This document shows positions 1 through 8,200 of a DNA stretch of 64,000 nt, one piece after another (within the stretch, counting starts at the first letter, position 1; every line of letters begins with the position of its first letter). The notes below the pieces were generated by a model. The model had not been told where the DNA came from and ran no database searches. It worked only from the letters and a program-made list of their open reading frames with translations. The stretch spans positions 930,001-994,000 of the forward strand of contig NZ_LGUI01000001.1 in assembly GCF_002891295.1 (NCBI RefSeq), given 5' to 3'. Origin of the DNA: Streptomyces eurocidicus. GTDB taxonomy: Bacteria; Actinomycetota; Actinomycetes; Streptomycetales; Streptomycetaceae. Both the position numbers and the translations under genes were made by a program.

Positions 1-40
1 TCGTCACACGGGCCTGCCTCGCCAGGTCGCCGATCCTCAT
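1..40 (-). CDS. MerR-family regulator, N-terminal fragment
   Basis: Only the first 13 codons are inside the window, read leftward from ATG at 40. They encode MRIGDLARQARVT, the usual opening of a MerR winged-helix domain (M-R-I-G-E-L-A). A GAGAGG ribosome-binding site lies about 7 bases upstream. The effector domain and target lie outside the window, so the sensed signal cannot be inferred. Confidence 0.6.
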   Translation of the reverse strand, partial: MRIGDLARQARVT

Positions 41-182
41 GCCGCTCACCTCTCGTCGCGCCGTCACCGACGCTAAACGTTGCCCTTGGGGGCAAGGTCA
101 AGCGTCGTGGGGGTGCGGGTGTGTGGGTGGTGCGGGTGTGGTGGGGCGCGTGGGTGGTGCGGGCGCCTGGGCCTCCGGGGCA

Positions 183-275
183 GGGTCCTGGACCGTATAT
201 TTACGGCGCGCTGCGGGTCGTTCCCCGGCTTCCCGGCCGGTGAGCGCCGCAAATACACGTAAGCGTCCAGAACCC
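183..275. repeat. Imperfect long inverted repeat
   Basis: The left arm (183-212, with GGGTCCTGGAC then GTATATTTACGGCGCGCT) is nearly the reverse complement of the right arm (243-275, AGCGCCGCAAATACAC then GTCCAGAACCC). The arms are about 30 bases with a few mismatches and a short insertion, around a C-rich loop of about 30 bases. The TATATTTA tract is unusually AT-rich here. It could be a transcript-end hairpin, a protein site or a small mobile-element remnant. Confidence 0.5.
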
Positions 276-300
276 TGCCCCTGCGGCCCCGGCCCCCTCC

Positions 301-670
301 CCGCCGTCGTCGACCACCCCATCTGCGGCACGAGTCCGGCCCCGCCGTCGTCGACCACCCCGCCTGCGGACGAACCCGGACCCGCCGTCGTCAGCCGTCC
401 CACCTGCGGACGGATCCGCCCCCGGCCGTTGCCGACCGTCCTGCCCACCTGCCTGCCGAACGAGTCCAGGCCCACCGCTGCCCGTCGCCCCGCCTCCCGA
501 ACGGATCCGGCCCCGCCGTCGTCAGCCGTCCCGCCTGCGGACGGATCCGCCCCTGCCGTCGTCGCCCCCCATCTGCCGAACGAGTCCAGGCCCGCCGTTA
601 CAGGCCGCCCCGCCCGCCGAACTGATCCGGCCCCGCCGTCGCCATCACCCCACCCCCGAACGGCCCCGGA
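301..670. repeat. Degenerate 40-bp tandem repeat, about 9 units
   Basis: Units of the form CCGCCGTCGTC-(A/G)-CC...CCTGCGGACGGATCCG recur about every 40 bases. One unit is about 50 bases and the first is 41. Because 40 is not a multiple of three, the repeat changes frame in each unit, which argues against the long open frame across it being a gene. Between 41 and 947 I see no convincing gene; the rest is G/T-rich (100-180) or C-rich low-complexity DNA. Confidence 0.7.
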
Positions 671-947
671 GCCCTGTCCGCGTCCCTCAGGGGCACCCCC
701 GAGGCCCGCTCCCAGGCCGCGTCAGGGTGGCCTCCGGGGTATCACGGATGATGATGGTGCTCCTGGTCCTCGTCGGCATCGTGCTCATGGGCATCGATCT
801 CGACCTCATGCCCCACGGCAGCGCCTGCTTCCTCCTCGCCCTGGCCCCCGTCCCTTCCCGCGCCCCGGCCCCGGTCCGCGTCTGACGCCGGGACCGCAAA
901 GGTTCGCCGGGCCGGTGGTGGGCGACGGGAAGCCGGCTCCGCCTCTC

Positions 948-1313
948 TCAGGACCTGGCCGCCGATCCGAGCGCCTCCAGGATGCCGCCGAGGCCGCCGC
1001 CGAGCCTGCTGAGGATGCCGCCACCCGGGGCGCGGCCTTCCCCGTACGGGACATGGCCGCCGCCCGCGCCCTCCTCGTACTGGCCCCGCCCCTGGCCCTG
1101 GCCCTGGCCGCGCCCCTGATCCTGGTCCTGGCCCCTGCCCTGGTACCGGCCCTGATCCCCGTCCGGTTCCGGCTCCGGCTCCGGGGCGGCGAGGGCGCTC
1201 GGCGCGGTCCCACCGCCCGGAACCGCCTGCGCGGGTGCCGCCAGCGAGGCGCCCCCCAGTACGAGAAGGGCACCCGCCGCGACAGCGGCCGTCCGCCGGT
1301 GAACGAGACTCAT
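948..1313 (-). CDS. Small secreted Gly/Gln-rich protein
   Basis: A 121-residue protein. I chose ATG at 1313 because GGAGG lies 7 bases upstream and the product then opens with a signal peptide (MSLVHRR, a hydrophobic run of alanine, valine, leucine and glycine, and an APAQA cleavage site). The mature part has an acidic Glu-Pro run, then a GQGQGRGQ-type low-complexity region, then a hydrophobic Gly/Leu C-terminus (GGGILSRLGGGLGGILEALG). The family is unknown. The C-terminal helix could be membrane-active or structural; that is a guess from composition. Confidence 0.55.
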   Translation of the reverse strand: MSLVHRRTAAVAAGALLVLGGASLAAPAQAVPGGGTAPSALAAPEPEPEPDGDQGRYQGRGQDQDQGRGQGQGQGRGQYEEGAGGGHVPYGEGRAPGGGILSRLGGGLGGILEALGSAARS

Positions 1314-1390
1314 TGCCTGCCTCCGAGAATGTGCGGTTGTCGGCACGCGTGCCGGTGGCGGCTGGTCCCAGCTCACGGCCACCGTGCACG

Positions 1391-1422
1391 CATATCGGTC
1401 ATATCATGATGGAGGCTGTCAA
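1391..1422 (-). promoter_or_regulatory. Possible promoter of the small secreted protein gene
   Basis: A perfect TTGACA (-35 type) lies at 1422-1417 on the minus strand, about 105 bases upstream of the ATG at 1313, followed by an AT-richer stretch (ATGATATGACCGATATG). No clean -10 sits at ideal spacing. The rest of 1314-1626 holds no gene I can support. Confidence 0.3.
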
Positions 1423-1626
1423 TCCGGCAAAGGCGACGCACGGCATCGCCTCGGGTGGACCCGCCCCCCTTCACTTCCGGCCCAGGCGTAGCGAACGGGC
1501 CCCGGACGCGCCGCCAGATCCACGGCGGCGCTGATCGCGGCGTCGTGCCCCGCCGCCGCCCGTTCGACGCCCGCGAGCCGTACGAGGCCGACGCCCGTCC
1601 CGGCCGCGCCGGATGGCCCGGCGGTG

Positions 1627-2658
1627 TCACCGGGCCGGGACGAGCTCCAGGACCACGAGGGTGTCCGCCGCGCGGTGCACCGCGACGGTGCCGAGGCCCG
1701 ACTCCTCCGCGAGCCGGACGAGTTCGGCGACTCCGCGCTCGCGTCCGCCGAAGTAGACCAGCATGCGCAGGTCCATCGCCGTGTTCGGGGACTCACCGTC
1801 GGCACCCGCGTCCGCGTTCTCGATCACGAATACCCGGCCGCCGGGGCCCGCCGCCTCCGCGCAGCGGCGCAGGACGGCGCGGGCCGAGTCGTCGTCCCAG
1901 TCGTGGAGGACGGCGGAGAGCAGGTACCCGTCGTAGCCCGGGGGCAGGGCGTCGAAGAAGCTTCCGCCGACGGCGTCGCCCCGGTCGGCGAGCCCGGCGG
2001 CCGCGAGCGCCCGTTCCGCGGAGCGTGCGGTGGCGGGCTGGTCGAGGACCGTGCCGCGCAGGGCCGGGTACGCGCGGAGCAGTTCGGTCAGCAGGGTGGC
2101 GTCCCCTCCGCCGACGTCCAGCACCCGGCGCAGGGTCCCCCAGTCGTAGGCGGGGGCGATCCGCCGTGCCCAGCGGCGGGCGTCGGCGGCCATGACGGTG
2201 TTGAAGTGCGCGGTACGGGCCGGGTCCGCCGCCAGGTCCTCCCAGAACGGCCGGCCGTGCAGGAGGGGGTAGGCGCTGGTGCCCGTGCGGGTGCTGTGCA
2301 GCAGGTGTACGAAGGAGAGTTCGGCGGGGCCGGGCGCACCGTCGAGGTCCAGGAGGGCGCGGACGCCGCCCGGGTGGTCGTCCCGCAGCGCCTCGCCCGT
2401 CTCCGTCAGCGCGTAACACGCCTCCTCACCCCCTTCCCGCTCCTCCCGGGCGAGCACCCCCGCCGTGACCAGGTGCCGCAGGAGCCTCGCGAGGGTATCG
2501 GGGTGGGCGCCGTTGGCCGCGGCCAGTTGTGCCGCCGTGCGGCGGCCCTGGTGGATGCCGTCGGCAATGCGCAGTGTGGCGGCGACCCTGATCGCCATCG
2601 GCGTCACAAGGTCCACCATGGCCCAGATCGCGTGCGGCGACTTGCTCCTGTCCGACAT
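1627..2658 (-). CDS. SAM-dependent O-methyltransferase
   Basis: A 343-residue class I small-molecule O-methyltransferase of the plant-type/acetylserotonin family. Residues 10-100 are the winged-helix dimerisation region. The SAM loop DVGGGDA is at about 181-187, and the presumed catalytic His is H252 in LSAVLHDWDDD. ATG 2658 has AGGAGG 7 bases upstream. It is divergent from the adenylation gene across about 170 bases and opens the putative 1.6-8 kb biosynthetic cluster, where it probably methylates a hydroxyl on the product. The substrate cannot be read from the sequence. Confidence 0.85.
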   Translation of the reverse strand: MSDRSKSPHAIWAMVDLVTPMAIRVAATLRIADGIHQGRRTAAQLAAANGAHPDTLARLLRHLVTAGVLAREEREGGEEACYALTETGEALRDDHPGGVRALLDLDGAPGPAELSFVHLLHSTRTGTSAYPLLHGRPFWEDLAADPARTAHFNTVMAADARRWARRIAPAYDWGTLRRVLDVGGGDATLLTELLRAYPALRGTVLDQPATARSAERALAAAGLADRGDAVGGSFFDALPPGYDGYLLSAVLHDWDDDSARAVLRRCAEAAGPGGRVFVIENADAGADGESPNTAMDLRMLVYFGGRERGVAELVRLAEESGLGTVAVHRAADTLVVLELVPAR

Positions 2659-2829
2659 GGCGTGCCTCCTGGCGTGGAGTGCGTCGGGCTGCGGGGGGCT
2701 GCGTACCGCTCCCTTCACCGTAGGGGCGAGGGGCGGGCCGGCGCCCGCGATCGGGGACGTATTCGCTCAAAGGTGGTCGGATCGGCCCGGTGGCGAACCG
2801 GCGGAGCACCCACGGTCGTTGAGCGGGAC

Positions 2830-4371
2830 GTGACCGACGGAGCCGAGGCTGCCGAAGACGTCCTGACCCTGCTGTCGCGCACCCCGGAGCGCGTCGCCTT
2901 CGAGGACGAGCGGGAGTCCCTCTCGTACGGCGAGGTCCGCGACCTCGCCTTCCGCTTCGCCCGCGCCCTGCGGCGCCTGGGGGTGGCACCGGGGCACGTG
3001 GTGGCGCTGGGCCTGCCGATCCGGGCCCGGGCCTTCCCCCTCTGCTACGCCGTCAACGCCCTCGGGGCGGGACATCTGGTGCTGCCGGTGTGGCTGCGGT
3101 CGCTGGACGGGCAGTGGGAGACGGCCCTCGCCACACGCCCCGACGCGGTGGTCGTCGACCCGTCGGCGGCGCCCCCGGGAAGCTGCGCCGCCGACCTGTG
3201 CGAGCGGCTGAGCGCACGGTACGGGGTGCCGCTGCTGTCGCTGGGACCGCACCCGGGCGCCCGGGACCTTTCGGCGGAGGCCCGGCGGGAGTCGCCGGAG
3301 CCGTTCGCCGTCACCGCGCGGCCGGCCGACCCGAGGGCGCTGTGGCTCACCGGGGGCACGGGCGGCGCCCTGAAGTGGGCGACGTTCGCCTTCGGCGCGC
3401 GACGGCCGCCCCTGTTCCGCCCGTACGAGGGGGCCCGCGGGCCGATGCGCCCGCTGGTGGCCTACCGGCTGGGGCCGGTGCCGAACAGCCTCGCGGCGGT
3501 CACCCTCGCCGCGGGCGGCACGGTGGTCACCCGGGCCGGTATCGAGCCGTCCGGTCTTCTTCCCACGGTGGCGGCCGAGCGGATCACCGAGGTGAGCCTC
3601 TTCCCGCGCGGCTGGCGCCGGATCCTCACCGGCCCGGAGGCGGCGGTGGACACGCCGAGCCTGCGGAGGACCTCGTTCCTGGGCGACTGCGTCTCCCCGG
3701 CCCTGCTGCGGCTGGCGATCCGGCGGTTCGGTCCGATCGTGCACACGCGCTACGGGCAGAACGAGGCCGGCCTGCTCGCCGAGCTGACACCGGCCGACTA
3801 CGCCGGCCGCCCCGACCGGCTCCGTACCAGCGGGCGGCCCGTGCCGGGTGTCGACCTCACCGTCCGGGACCGGGCCGGCCGGGAGCTGGGGACGGGCCGG
3901 CAGGGCGAGATCTGGGTCCGGGGGCCGGGGGCCATGAGCGGCTACTGGCGGCGCCCGGACCTCACCGCGCGCGTCGTGCGCGACGGATGGCTGCGTACCG
4001 GCGACGCGGGGGCGCTCGACGAGGACGGCTATCTGACCGTGCTGGGGCGGCTGGCCGACACCGTCGAGGCCGACGACGGGCGGGTGGTCGGCCCGGCGGA
4101 CGTCGAAGGACGGCTCGACGACCATCCCGCGGTCGCGGCCTCGGCGATGTTCACCGGCCGTCCCACCGCCGGTGGCCGTACGGCCGGTGGCCGGCCGCAC
4201 GTGGCGGTGGTCGCCGATCCGCGGGCCGTCACGGGCCGGGAACTGAGCCGGTGGCTGTACGAGGACACGCGCCTCACCTGCCCGGAGGCGGACATCCACT
4301 TCGTGCCGGACATCCCGGTGGCCACCTCCGGCAAGACGGACCGGCGGGCCCTGGCCGCGGCGTACGGCTAG
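2830..4371 (+). CDS. AMP-dependent acyl/aryl ligase (adenylation enzyme)
   Basis: A 513-residue ANL-superfamily enzyme that should activate a carboxylic acid as an acyl-AMP and perhaps load CoA or a carrier. The core motifs are present in order: the P-loop as LTGGTGGALKW near residue 173, RYGQNEAG (A5), GYWRRPDLTARVVRDGWLRTGD (A6-A7 region), and VATSGKTDRR near the C-terminus with the A10 lysine. The P-loop is diverged from the usual SGTTGxPK. GTG 2830 is the likeliest start; the open frame continues upstream but lacks conserved sequence. No carrier protein gene is visible nearby. Confidence 0.85.
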   Translation: MTDGAEAAEDVLTLLSRTPERVAFEDERESLSYGEVRDLAFRFARALRRLGVAPGHVVALGLPIRARAFPLCYAVNALGAGHLVLPVWLRSLDGQWETALATRPDAVVVDPSAAPPGSCAADLCERLSARYGVPLLSLGPHPGARDLSAEARRESPEPFAVTARPADPRALWLTGGTGGALKWATFAFGARRPPLFRPYEGARGPMRPLVAYRLGPVPNSLAAVTLAAGGTVVTRAGIEPSGLLPTVAAERITEVSLFPRGWRRILTGPEAAVDTPSLRRTSFLGDCVSPALLRLAIRRFGPIVHTRYGQNEAGLLAELTPADYAGRPDRLRTSGRPVPGVDLTVRDRAGRELGTGRQGEIWVRGPGAMSGYWRRPDLTARVVRDGWLRTGDAGALDEDGYLTVLGRLADTVEADDGRVVGPADVEGRLDDHPAVAASAMFTGRPTAGGRTAGGRPHVAVVADPRAVTGRELSRWLYEDTRLTCPEADIHFVPDIPVATSGKTDRRALAAAYG

Positions 4372-4392
4372 CCCGTTCGCCACGGGCGCCGC

Positions 4393-5529
4393 TCAGGCAT
4401 CCGGTTTCACCGTCACACCCGGTTCCACACCCAGTTCCCGCTCCCCGATGCGTTGCAGCAGCGCGTCGTTGGGCGCTCCGACGATCAGCAGGGCCAGTGC
4501 GTCCCGGTAGTGGCGGCCCAGGGTGGTCTCGGGTGCGGCGTAGCCGGCTCCCCCGCACAGCAGCGCCGCCTCGCGCACGGCCTCCTGGAGGTGCGCCGTG
4601 CAGAACACCTTGGCCTCGTCCGGCGTGACCGGCGGCTCCGGCCCCAGCAGGCTCTGCCGGACCGACCGCATCACCGCCACCCGCGTGGCCAGTTCACCGA
4701 CCCGCAGCAGCACCGCGCCCCGGACCCCGGCCGGCCGCTGGTCCAGGCTGTCCCGCACGAAGCGCAGGGCCTGCTCGTGCACGGCGTCGGCCGAACCCAG
4801 GGCGCGGGAGACATAGCTGGTCACGTCGTGGGCGAGGAGGGATTCGGTGAGGTCGTGCCCCCATCCGCCCAGGACCTCCTCGTCCGGGTCGAACTCGTAG
4901 CCCGTGAAGGCGATCTCCGCCAGGGAGACGCCGAGCATGCCCGGACGCGGCAGCTCCGGGCCGATGACGACACCGGGCCGGGCCGGATCCACGAACACCC
5001 CCAGGACGGCGTGGGGGCTCCGGGCGACGGCCAGGATCCGGTCCGCGTCACGGGCGTTGGTGACCCAGCTCTTACGGCCGTGGAGCACACCCGTACCGCC
5101 GTGCCGGGTGGCGCTGCTGCGCAGCCTGGAGGGGTGACCGACGCCCTGTTCGTGGTAGGCGCGGGCGAACACCGTCTCGCCGCGGGCCATCGGCGCCAGC
5201 CAGGTCCGGCGCTGCTCCGGGGTGCCGTGCCGCCGTACCTGCCGGCAGAGTTTCAGGTGGGTGCCCACCAGGCCGGCGAGCGGCTGCCAGCCGCGCCCCA
5301 GTTCGTAGCCGATCCCGGCCACGTCCGCGCGGGCCCAGCCCGACCCGCCGTACTCCACGGGTACGGTCGCCCCCAACGCGCCCAGTTGCGCGAGCCGCCG
5401 GACGAGGGGGCGAGGGTAGTCCGCTTCTCCGTGCTCGGCCAGATACGGCCCGATCTCGGTCCGGGCGAAGGCCCTGACCTGCGCCGGACCCGACCGGCCG
5501 ATGTCGTCGGGGCCGCTGGGCGTTCGCAT
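4393..5529 (-). CDS. Acyl-CoA dehydrogenase-family flavoenzyme
   Basis: A 378-residue acyl-CoA dehydrogenase homologue with the N-terminal helical domain (PVEYGGSGW), the central beta domain and the C-terminal helical domain (CGGAGYAAPETTLGRHYRD). The start is ATG 5529 with GGAAGG upstream; the frame is open to 5598. The C-terminal stretch usually reading YEGTNE reads IVGAPND here, so the classical catalytic glutamate is absent. It may use another base or act as a flavin oxidase or desaturase on a tethered substrate. It converges with the ligase gene (21-base gap) and diverges from the oxygenase gene. Confidence 0.85.
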   Translation of the reverse strand: MRTPSGPDDIGRSGPAQVRAFARTEIGPYLAEHGEADYPRPLVRRLAQLGALGATVPVEYGGSGWARADVAGIGYELGRGWQPLAGLVGTHLKLCRQVRRHGTPEQRRTWLAPMARGETVFARAYHEQGVGHPSRLRSSATRHGGTGVLHGRKSWVTNARDADRILAVARSPHAVLGVFVDPARPGVVIGPELPRPGMLGVSLAEIAFTGYEFDPDEEVLGGWGHDLTESLLAHDVTSYVSRALGSADAVHEQALRFVRDSLDQRPAGVRGAVLLRVGELATRVAVMRSVRQSLLGPEPPVTPDEAKVFCTAHLQEAVREAALLCGGAGYAAPETTLGRHYRDALALLIVGAPNDALLQRIGERELGVEPGVTVKPDA

Positions 5530-5621
5530 GCCGACCGCCTTCCGTGGCGACCGCGCGGCCGCCGGTCCATGGCCGTAGGGCCCGTACGAACCCAGCATGC
5601 GGCGTTTTCCCCGCCGCCGAC

Positions 5622-5639
5622 CTCACTCACGAGAGTGAG
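5622..5639. promoter_or_regulatory. Palindromic operator candidate in a divergent promoter
   Basis: CTCACTC-ACGA-GAGTGAG is a perfect 7-bp dyad in the AT-richer gap between the divergent acyl-CoA dehydrogenase and oxygenase genes. Its position 75-95 bases from both starts suggests a dimeric repressor (TetR, GntR or MarR type) controlling both directions. No cognate regulator is encoded in the cluster; the MerR-like gene at the left edge is the nearest candidate. Confidence 0.45.
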
Positions 5640-5716
5640 ATTTACCCATAGTTGGGCCATTAGAAATAGATGCCTGCTAAAAGCGTAATCAAGGGCTATG
5701 AAACGAGAGGCCCGCG

Positions 5717-6664
5717 ATGACCGACATGCATACCAATGATCACATCGCGCTCATCGACCTCCAGCAGTGGCGGGACGGCGGTCCGCGGACGCGGGAGGAG
5801 GTCGCCGCCCGGCTGGACACCGCCCTGCGCGCGCACGGCTTCTGCCTGATCACCGGCCACGGGCTGCCCCGGCTGCTCCGCTCGGAACTGCGGTCGCTGG
5901 CCCGCGTGTTCTTCACCCTCCCGGCCGAGGTGAAGGAGCGCTACACCGCCGGCACGGGCGGCAGCGGCTGGAGTCCCGCGCTCCCCATCGCGCCCGGCCG
6001 CCCGCCGGACCTCAAGGAGACCTTCAGCTTCCGCTCCGGCGGCTCCACCGGATCACAGGATCTGGACGACCGCCGCTCCGAGCGGTGGCCCGCCGAGGTC
6101 CCCCGGCTCCAGGACGCGGCCGGGGAGTTCCTGCGGCGCATGCGGGCGCTGAGCGACGAACTCCTGTCGGTGTGCGCGGTGGCCCTGGGTGCCGCGCCCC
6201 GGTACTTCGAGGCGTTCCGGCGCGACCCCACGCACGCCGGCGCCCTCAAGTGGTACCCCTCCCTGCGCCACCTGGGCCCCACCCGCCCCGGGCAGCACCG
6301 CGTCGGCCCGCACACCGACCTCGGCGCACTGACCGTCATCGACCGGGAGTTCGGCCTCGGCGGCTTGCAGCTGGAGACCGCCGACAGAAGGTGGCTGGAC
6401 GCCCCCTGCACACCGGAAACCCTCTCCGTCACCGTCGGCGAACTCCTCTCGCGCTGGTCCGGCGACCGGTGGCCCGCCTGCCGCCACAGGGTGGCCCCGC
6501 CGCCCGCCGAGGTGCCGGAGGAGGACCTGCTGTCCCTGCTGTACGTCAGCGGGGCCGACCACGACGCGCTCATCGAATCCTTCCCGCCGCCCGTCGGCAC
6601 CACCGCACACCCGCCGGTGCGCTGGGGGGATTACCTGCGCGCCAACCTCACCGCTCAGCGCTGA
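5717..6664 (+). CDS. Isopenicillin N synthase-like non-haem iron oxygenase
   Basis: A 315-residue member of the IPNS/2-oxoglutarate oxygenase family. The N-terminal DIOX_N-type part runs from HIALIDLQQW to KERYTAG. The jelly roll carries the iron triad H199-x-D201 (GPHTDLGALT) and H257 (CRHRVAPP). The R-x-S motif that normally anchors the 2-oxoglutarate (or substrate) carboxylate reads LLS at 271-273, so the arginine is missing. GAGAGG precedes ATG 5717. In context it probably hydroxylates, desaturates or cyclises the cluster product; the cosubstrate is uncertain. Confidence 0.85.
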   Translation: MTDMHTNDHIALIDLQQWRDGGPRTREEVAARLDTALRAHGFCLITGHGLPRLLRSELRSLARVFFTLPAEVKERYTAGTGGSGWSPALPIAPGRPPDLKETFSFRSGGSTGSQDLDDRRSERWPAEVPRLQDAAGEFLRRMRALSDELLSVCAVALGAAPRYFEAFRRDPTHAGALKWYPSLRHLGPTRPGQHRVGPHTDLGALTVIDREFGLGGLQLETADRRWLDAPCTPETLSVTVGELLSRWSGDRWPACRHRVAPPPAEVPEEDLLSLLYVSGADHDALIESFPPPVGTTAHPPVRWGDYLRANLTAQR

Positions 6665-6732
6665 CCCGCCGCCCCCGCCGCCCCGCCCCGGGCGGCCCGG
6701 GCGAGCACACCGCGCGGGCCCGGGGCGCCAAG

Positions 6733-6763
6733 TCCCGCGCCGGGCTCAGGAGCCGGCGCGGGA
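6733..6763. terminator. GC-rich hairpin between oxygenase and PLP genes
   Basis: TCCCGCGCCGG and CCGGCGCGGGA form an 11-bp perfect stem with a 9-base loop, 30 bases before the next start. There is no U-tract, so it may be an attenuating or RNA-stabilising hairpin rather than a full terminator. Confidence 0.4.
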
Positions 6764-6793
6764 AACGGGGGTGGGGGCAGAAACGGGGAGATC

Positions 6794-7954
6794 ATGGAGA
6801 TCTACGCGCAGGGCACGAGCGTCATCGAACGGTACGCCGCCCACCTGGACACCGCCCCGGAGCTCATCCGGCGCGCGTCCCTCCAGGAGAGCGGCCGCAT
6901 CGTGCAGCTACCACCCCACCACGAGGTCCCCCTGGACGTGCTGGACCTGTCCACCGCCAACACCACCGGCACCTTCAAGTCCTGGCTCGCGTGCGTCACC
7001 GTCGCCCGGTGCCTCGGCGAGGACCAGGCGCTGATCCTCGGCCAGAGCTCGGGAAACACCGCCAACGCCATGGCCGCCTACACCGCCCACGCCGGCATCC
7101 ACGCCGTGTTCCTGCACCCGCCCGCCTCCCGCAGGCGGATCGTGCCGCGCCTCGCCCGGGCCGGGACCGTTCGGTTCATCGAGATCGACGCCAGCGAGCA
7201 GCACATCAAGGCCACCATGGCCGCCTGTGCGCGGACCTCCGGCATCCCCGTCGCGCCCACCCAGCGCGACCAGGACGAGGCGAACAAGATGCGCGCGTAC
7301 TTCCTACGGGACGCCGCACGCGAGCTGGGCCGCCAGTGGGACTGGCATGTGCAGGCGATCTCCAGCGCGTTCGGGCCCTTCGGCTTCTACAAAGGGGTGC
7401 AGGAGATCCGTCGTACGGACCGCGCGGCCATGCGCGTGCCCCGGTTCCTCGGCATCCAGCAGGAGGCGGTGACACCGTTCGTCCAGGCCCTCACCGGCCG
7501 GAAGGGCGACCCGGACGCCGACATGGTGGAACCCACCCTCTTCCGGCGCGCCCTCACCGACGAACTCGTCCAGCGGATGCGCCGGCTCTGCGCCGCCTCC
7601 CGGGGCACCGTGCGCCACCTCACCAACACCCGCTACCGGCGCCTCGAACCACACGCCATCACCATGCTCCAGGAAGCGGGGGTGACGGTGGCCCGCGACA
7701 GCGACGGGCAGCCCAGGGAACGCGCCGGTCTCTACTCCCTCGCGGGCACCCTCGACGCCATCGAGCAGGAGCTCATCCGCCCCGGCGAACGCGTACTGGC
7801 CGTCTACACCGGCGGCTCCGCCCCACCGCCCCCCGGCACGTACCGCCCCCACTGGCGGGCCCGCCCGGACGAGGCCCCCGACACGATCTCCCGGGCACTT
7901 GCCGAGGTGTGGCGCGGCACTGACGGGCGGCGCGGCGCTGAGGGGCGGCGCTGA
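6794..7954 (+). CDS. PLP-dependent threonine-synthase-like enzyme
   Basis: A 386-residue fold-type II PLP enzyme. The cofactor lysine is K62 in NTTGTFKSW, matching the threonine synthase NPTGTFKDR pattern. The phosphate-binding loop is GQSSGNTANA at about 104-113. It is shorter than true threonine synthases and lies among biosynthetic genes, so a secondary-metabolic beta/gamma-substitution, elimination or amino-acid-tailoring role is more likely than threonine formation. GGGGAG sits just before ATG 6794. The 3' end is built from short GGGCGGCGCTGA-type repeats and the stop falls inside one. Confidence 0.8.
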   Translation: MEIYAQGTSVIERYAAHLDTAPELIRRASLQESGRIVQLPPHHEVPLDVLDLSTANTTGTFKSWLACVTVARCLGEDQALILGQSSGNTANAMAAYTAHAGIHAVFLHPPASRRRIVPRLARAGTVRFIEIDASEQHIKATMAACARTSGIPVAPTQRDQDEANKMRAYFLRDAARELGRQWDWHVQAISSAFGPFGFYKGVQEIRRTDRAAMRVPRFLGIQQEAVTPFVQALTGRKGDPDADMVEPTLFRRALTDELVQRMRRLCAASRGTVRHLTNTRYRRLEPHAITMLQEAGVTVARDSDGQPRERAGLYSLAGTLDAIEQELIRPGERVLAVYTGGSAPPPPGTYRPHWRARPDEAPDTISRALAEVWRGTDGRRGAEGRR

Positions 7955-8009
7955 GGGGCGGCGCGGCGCCCGGGATTCGGCCGGTCCGGGCCGCGCCGTA
8001 CGCCTACGC

Positions 8010-8132
8010 CTACGCCGCCTGGGCCCACCCCCACCACAGCGGGCGGCGCGCCATGCGTGAGATCCACTCCGCCGCGGCGACGTCCGCCCTCCGGGCGTTG
8101 GCCTCCCGCCAGGCCGCGTCCAGTTCCGGGCA
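8010..8132 (-). pseudogene. C-terminal remnant of a small gene also present at 13829-14227
   Basis: Read leftward from 8132, the frame gives CPELDAAWREANARRADVAA and runs to TAG at 8010. The intact gene at 13829-14227 contains CPELDAAWREANARGDEARA. At DNA level 8093-8134 matches 13915-13956 at 41 of 42 bases. An in-frame TGA lies about 30 bases upstream and no start is usable, so this is a decayed copy. It marks the left edge of the 8.2-13.5 kb cassette. Confidence 0.75.
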
Positions 8133-8200
8133 GGCTCTCGGAAGACAGGCTCGGCCCGGTCAGTGCGGCCGGGGCGGAGGTGGTGGTGCAGTAGGGCGGG

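Noticed and set aside
39..1409. Long open frame (456 codons) on the plus strand
   Set aside because: It runs through a 40-bp tandem repeat whose period breaks any reading frame and lies opposite a gene with a clear signal peptide; the composition is that of GC-rich shadow sequence.
1624..2829. Plus-strand extension of the adenylation gene
   Set aside because: It is antisense to the methyltransferase and has no adenylation-domain sequence; the homology begins after 2830.
5529..5598. Upstream start (5598) for the acyl-CoA dehydrogenase homologue
   Set aside because: The extra 23 residues are Gly/Pro/Arg-rich and unlike the family; ATG 5529 has a GGAAGG site and gives the usual length.
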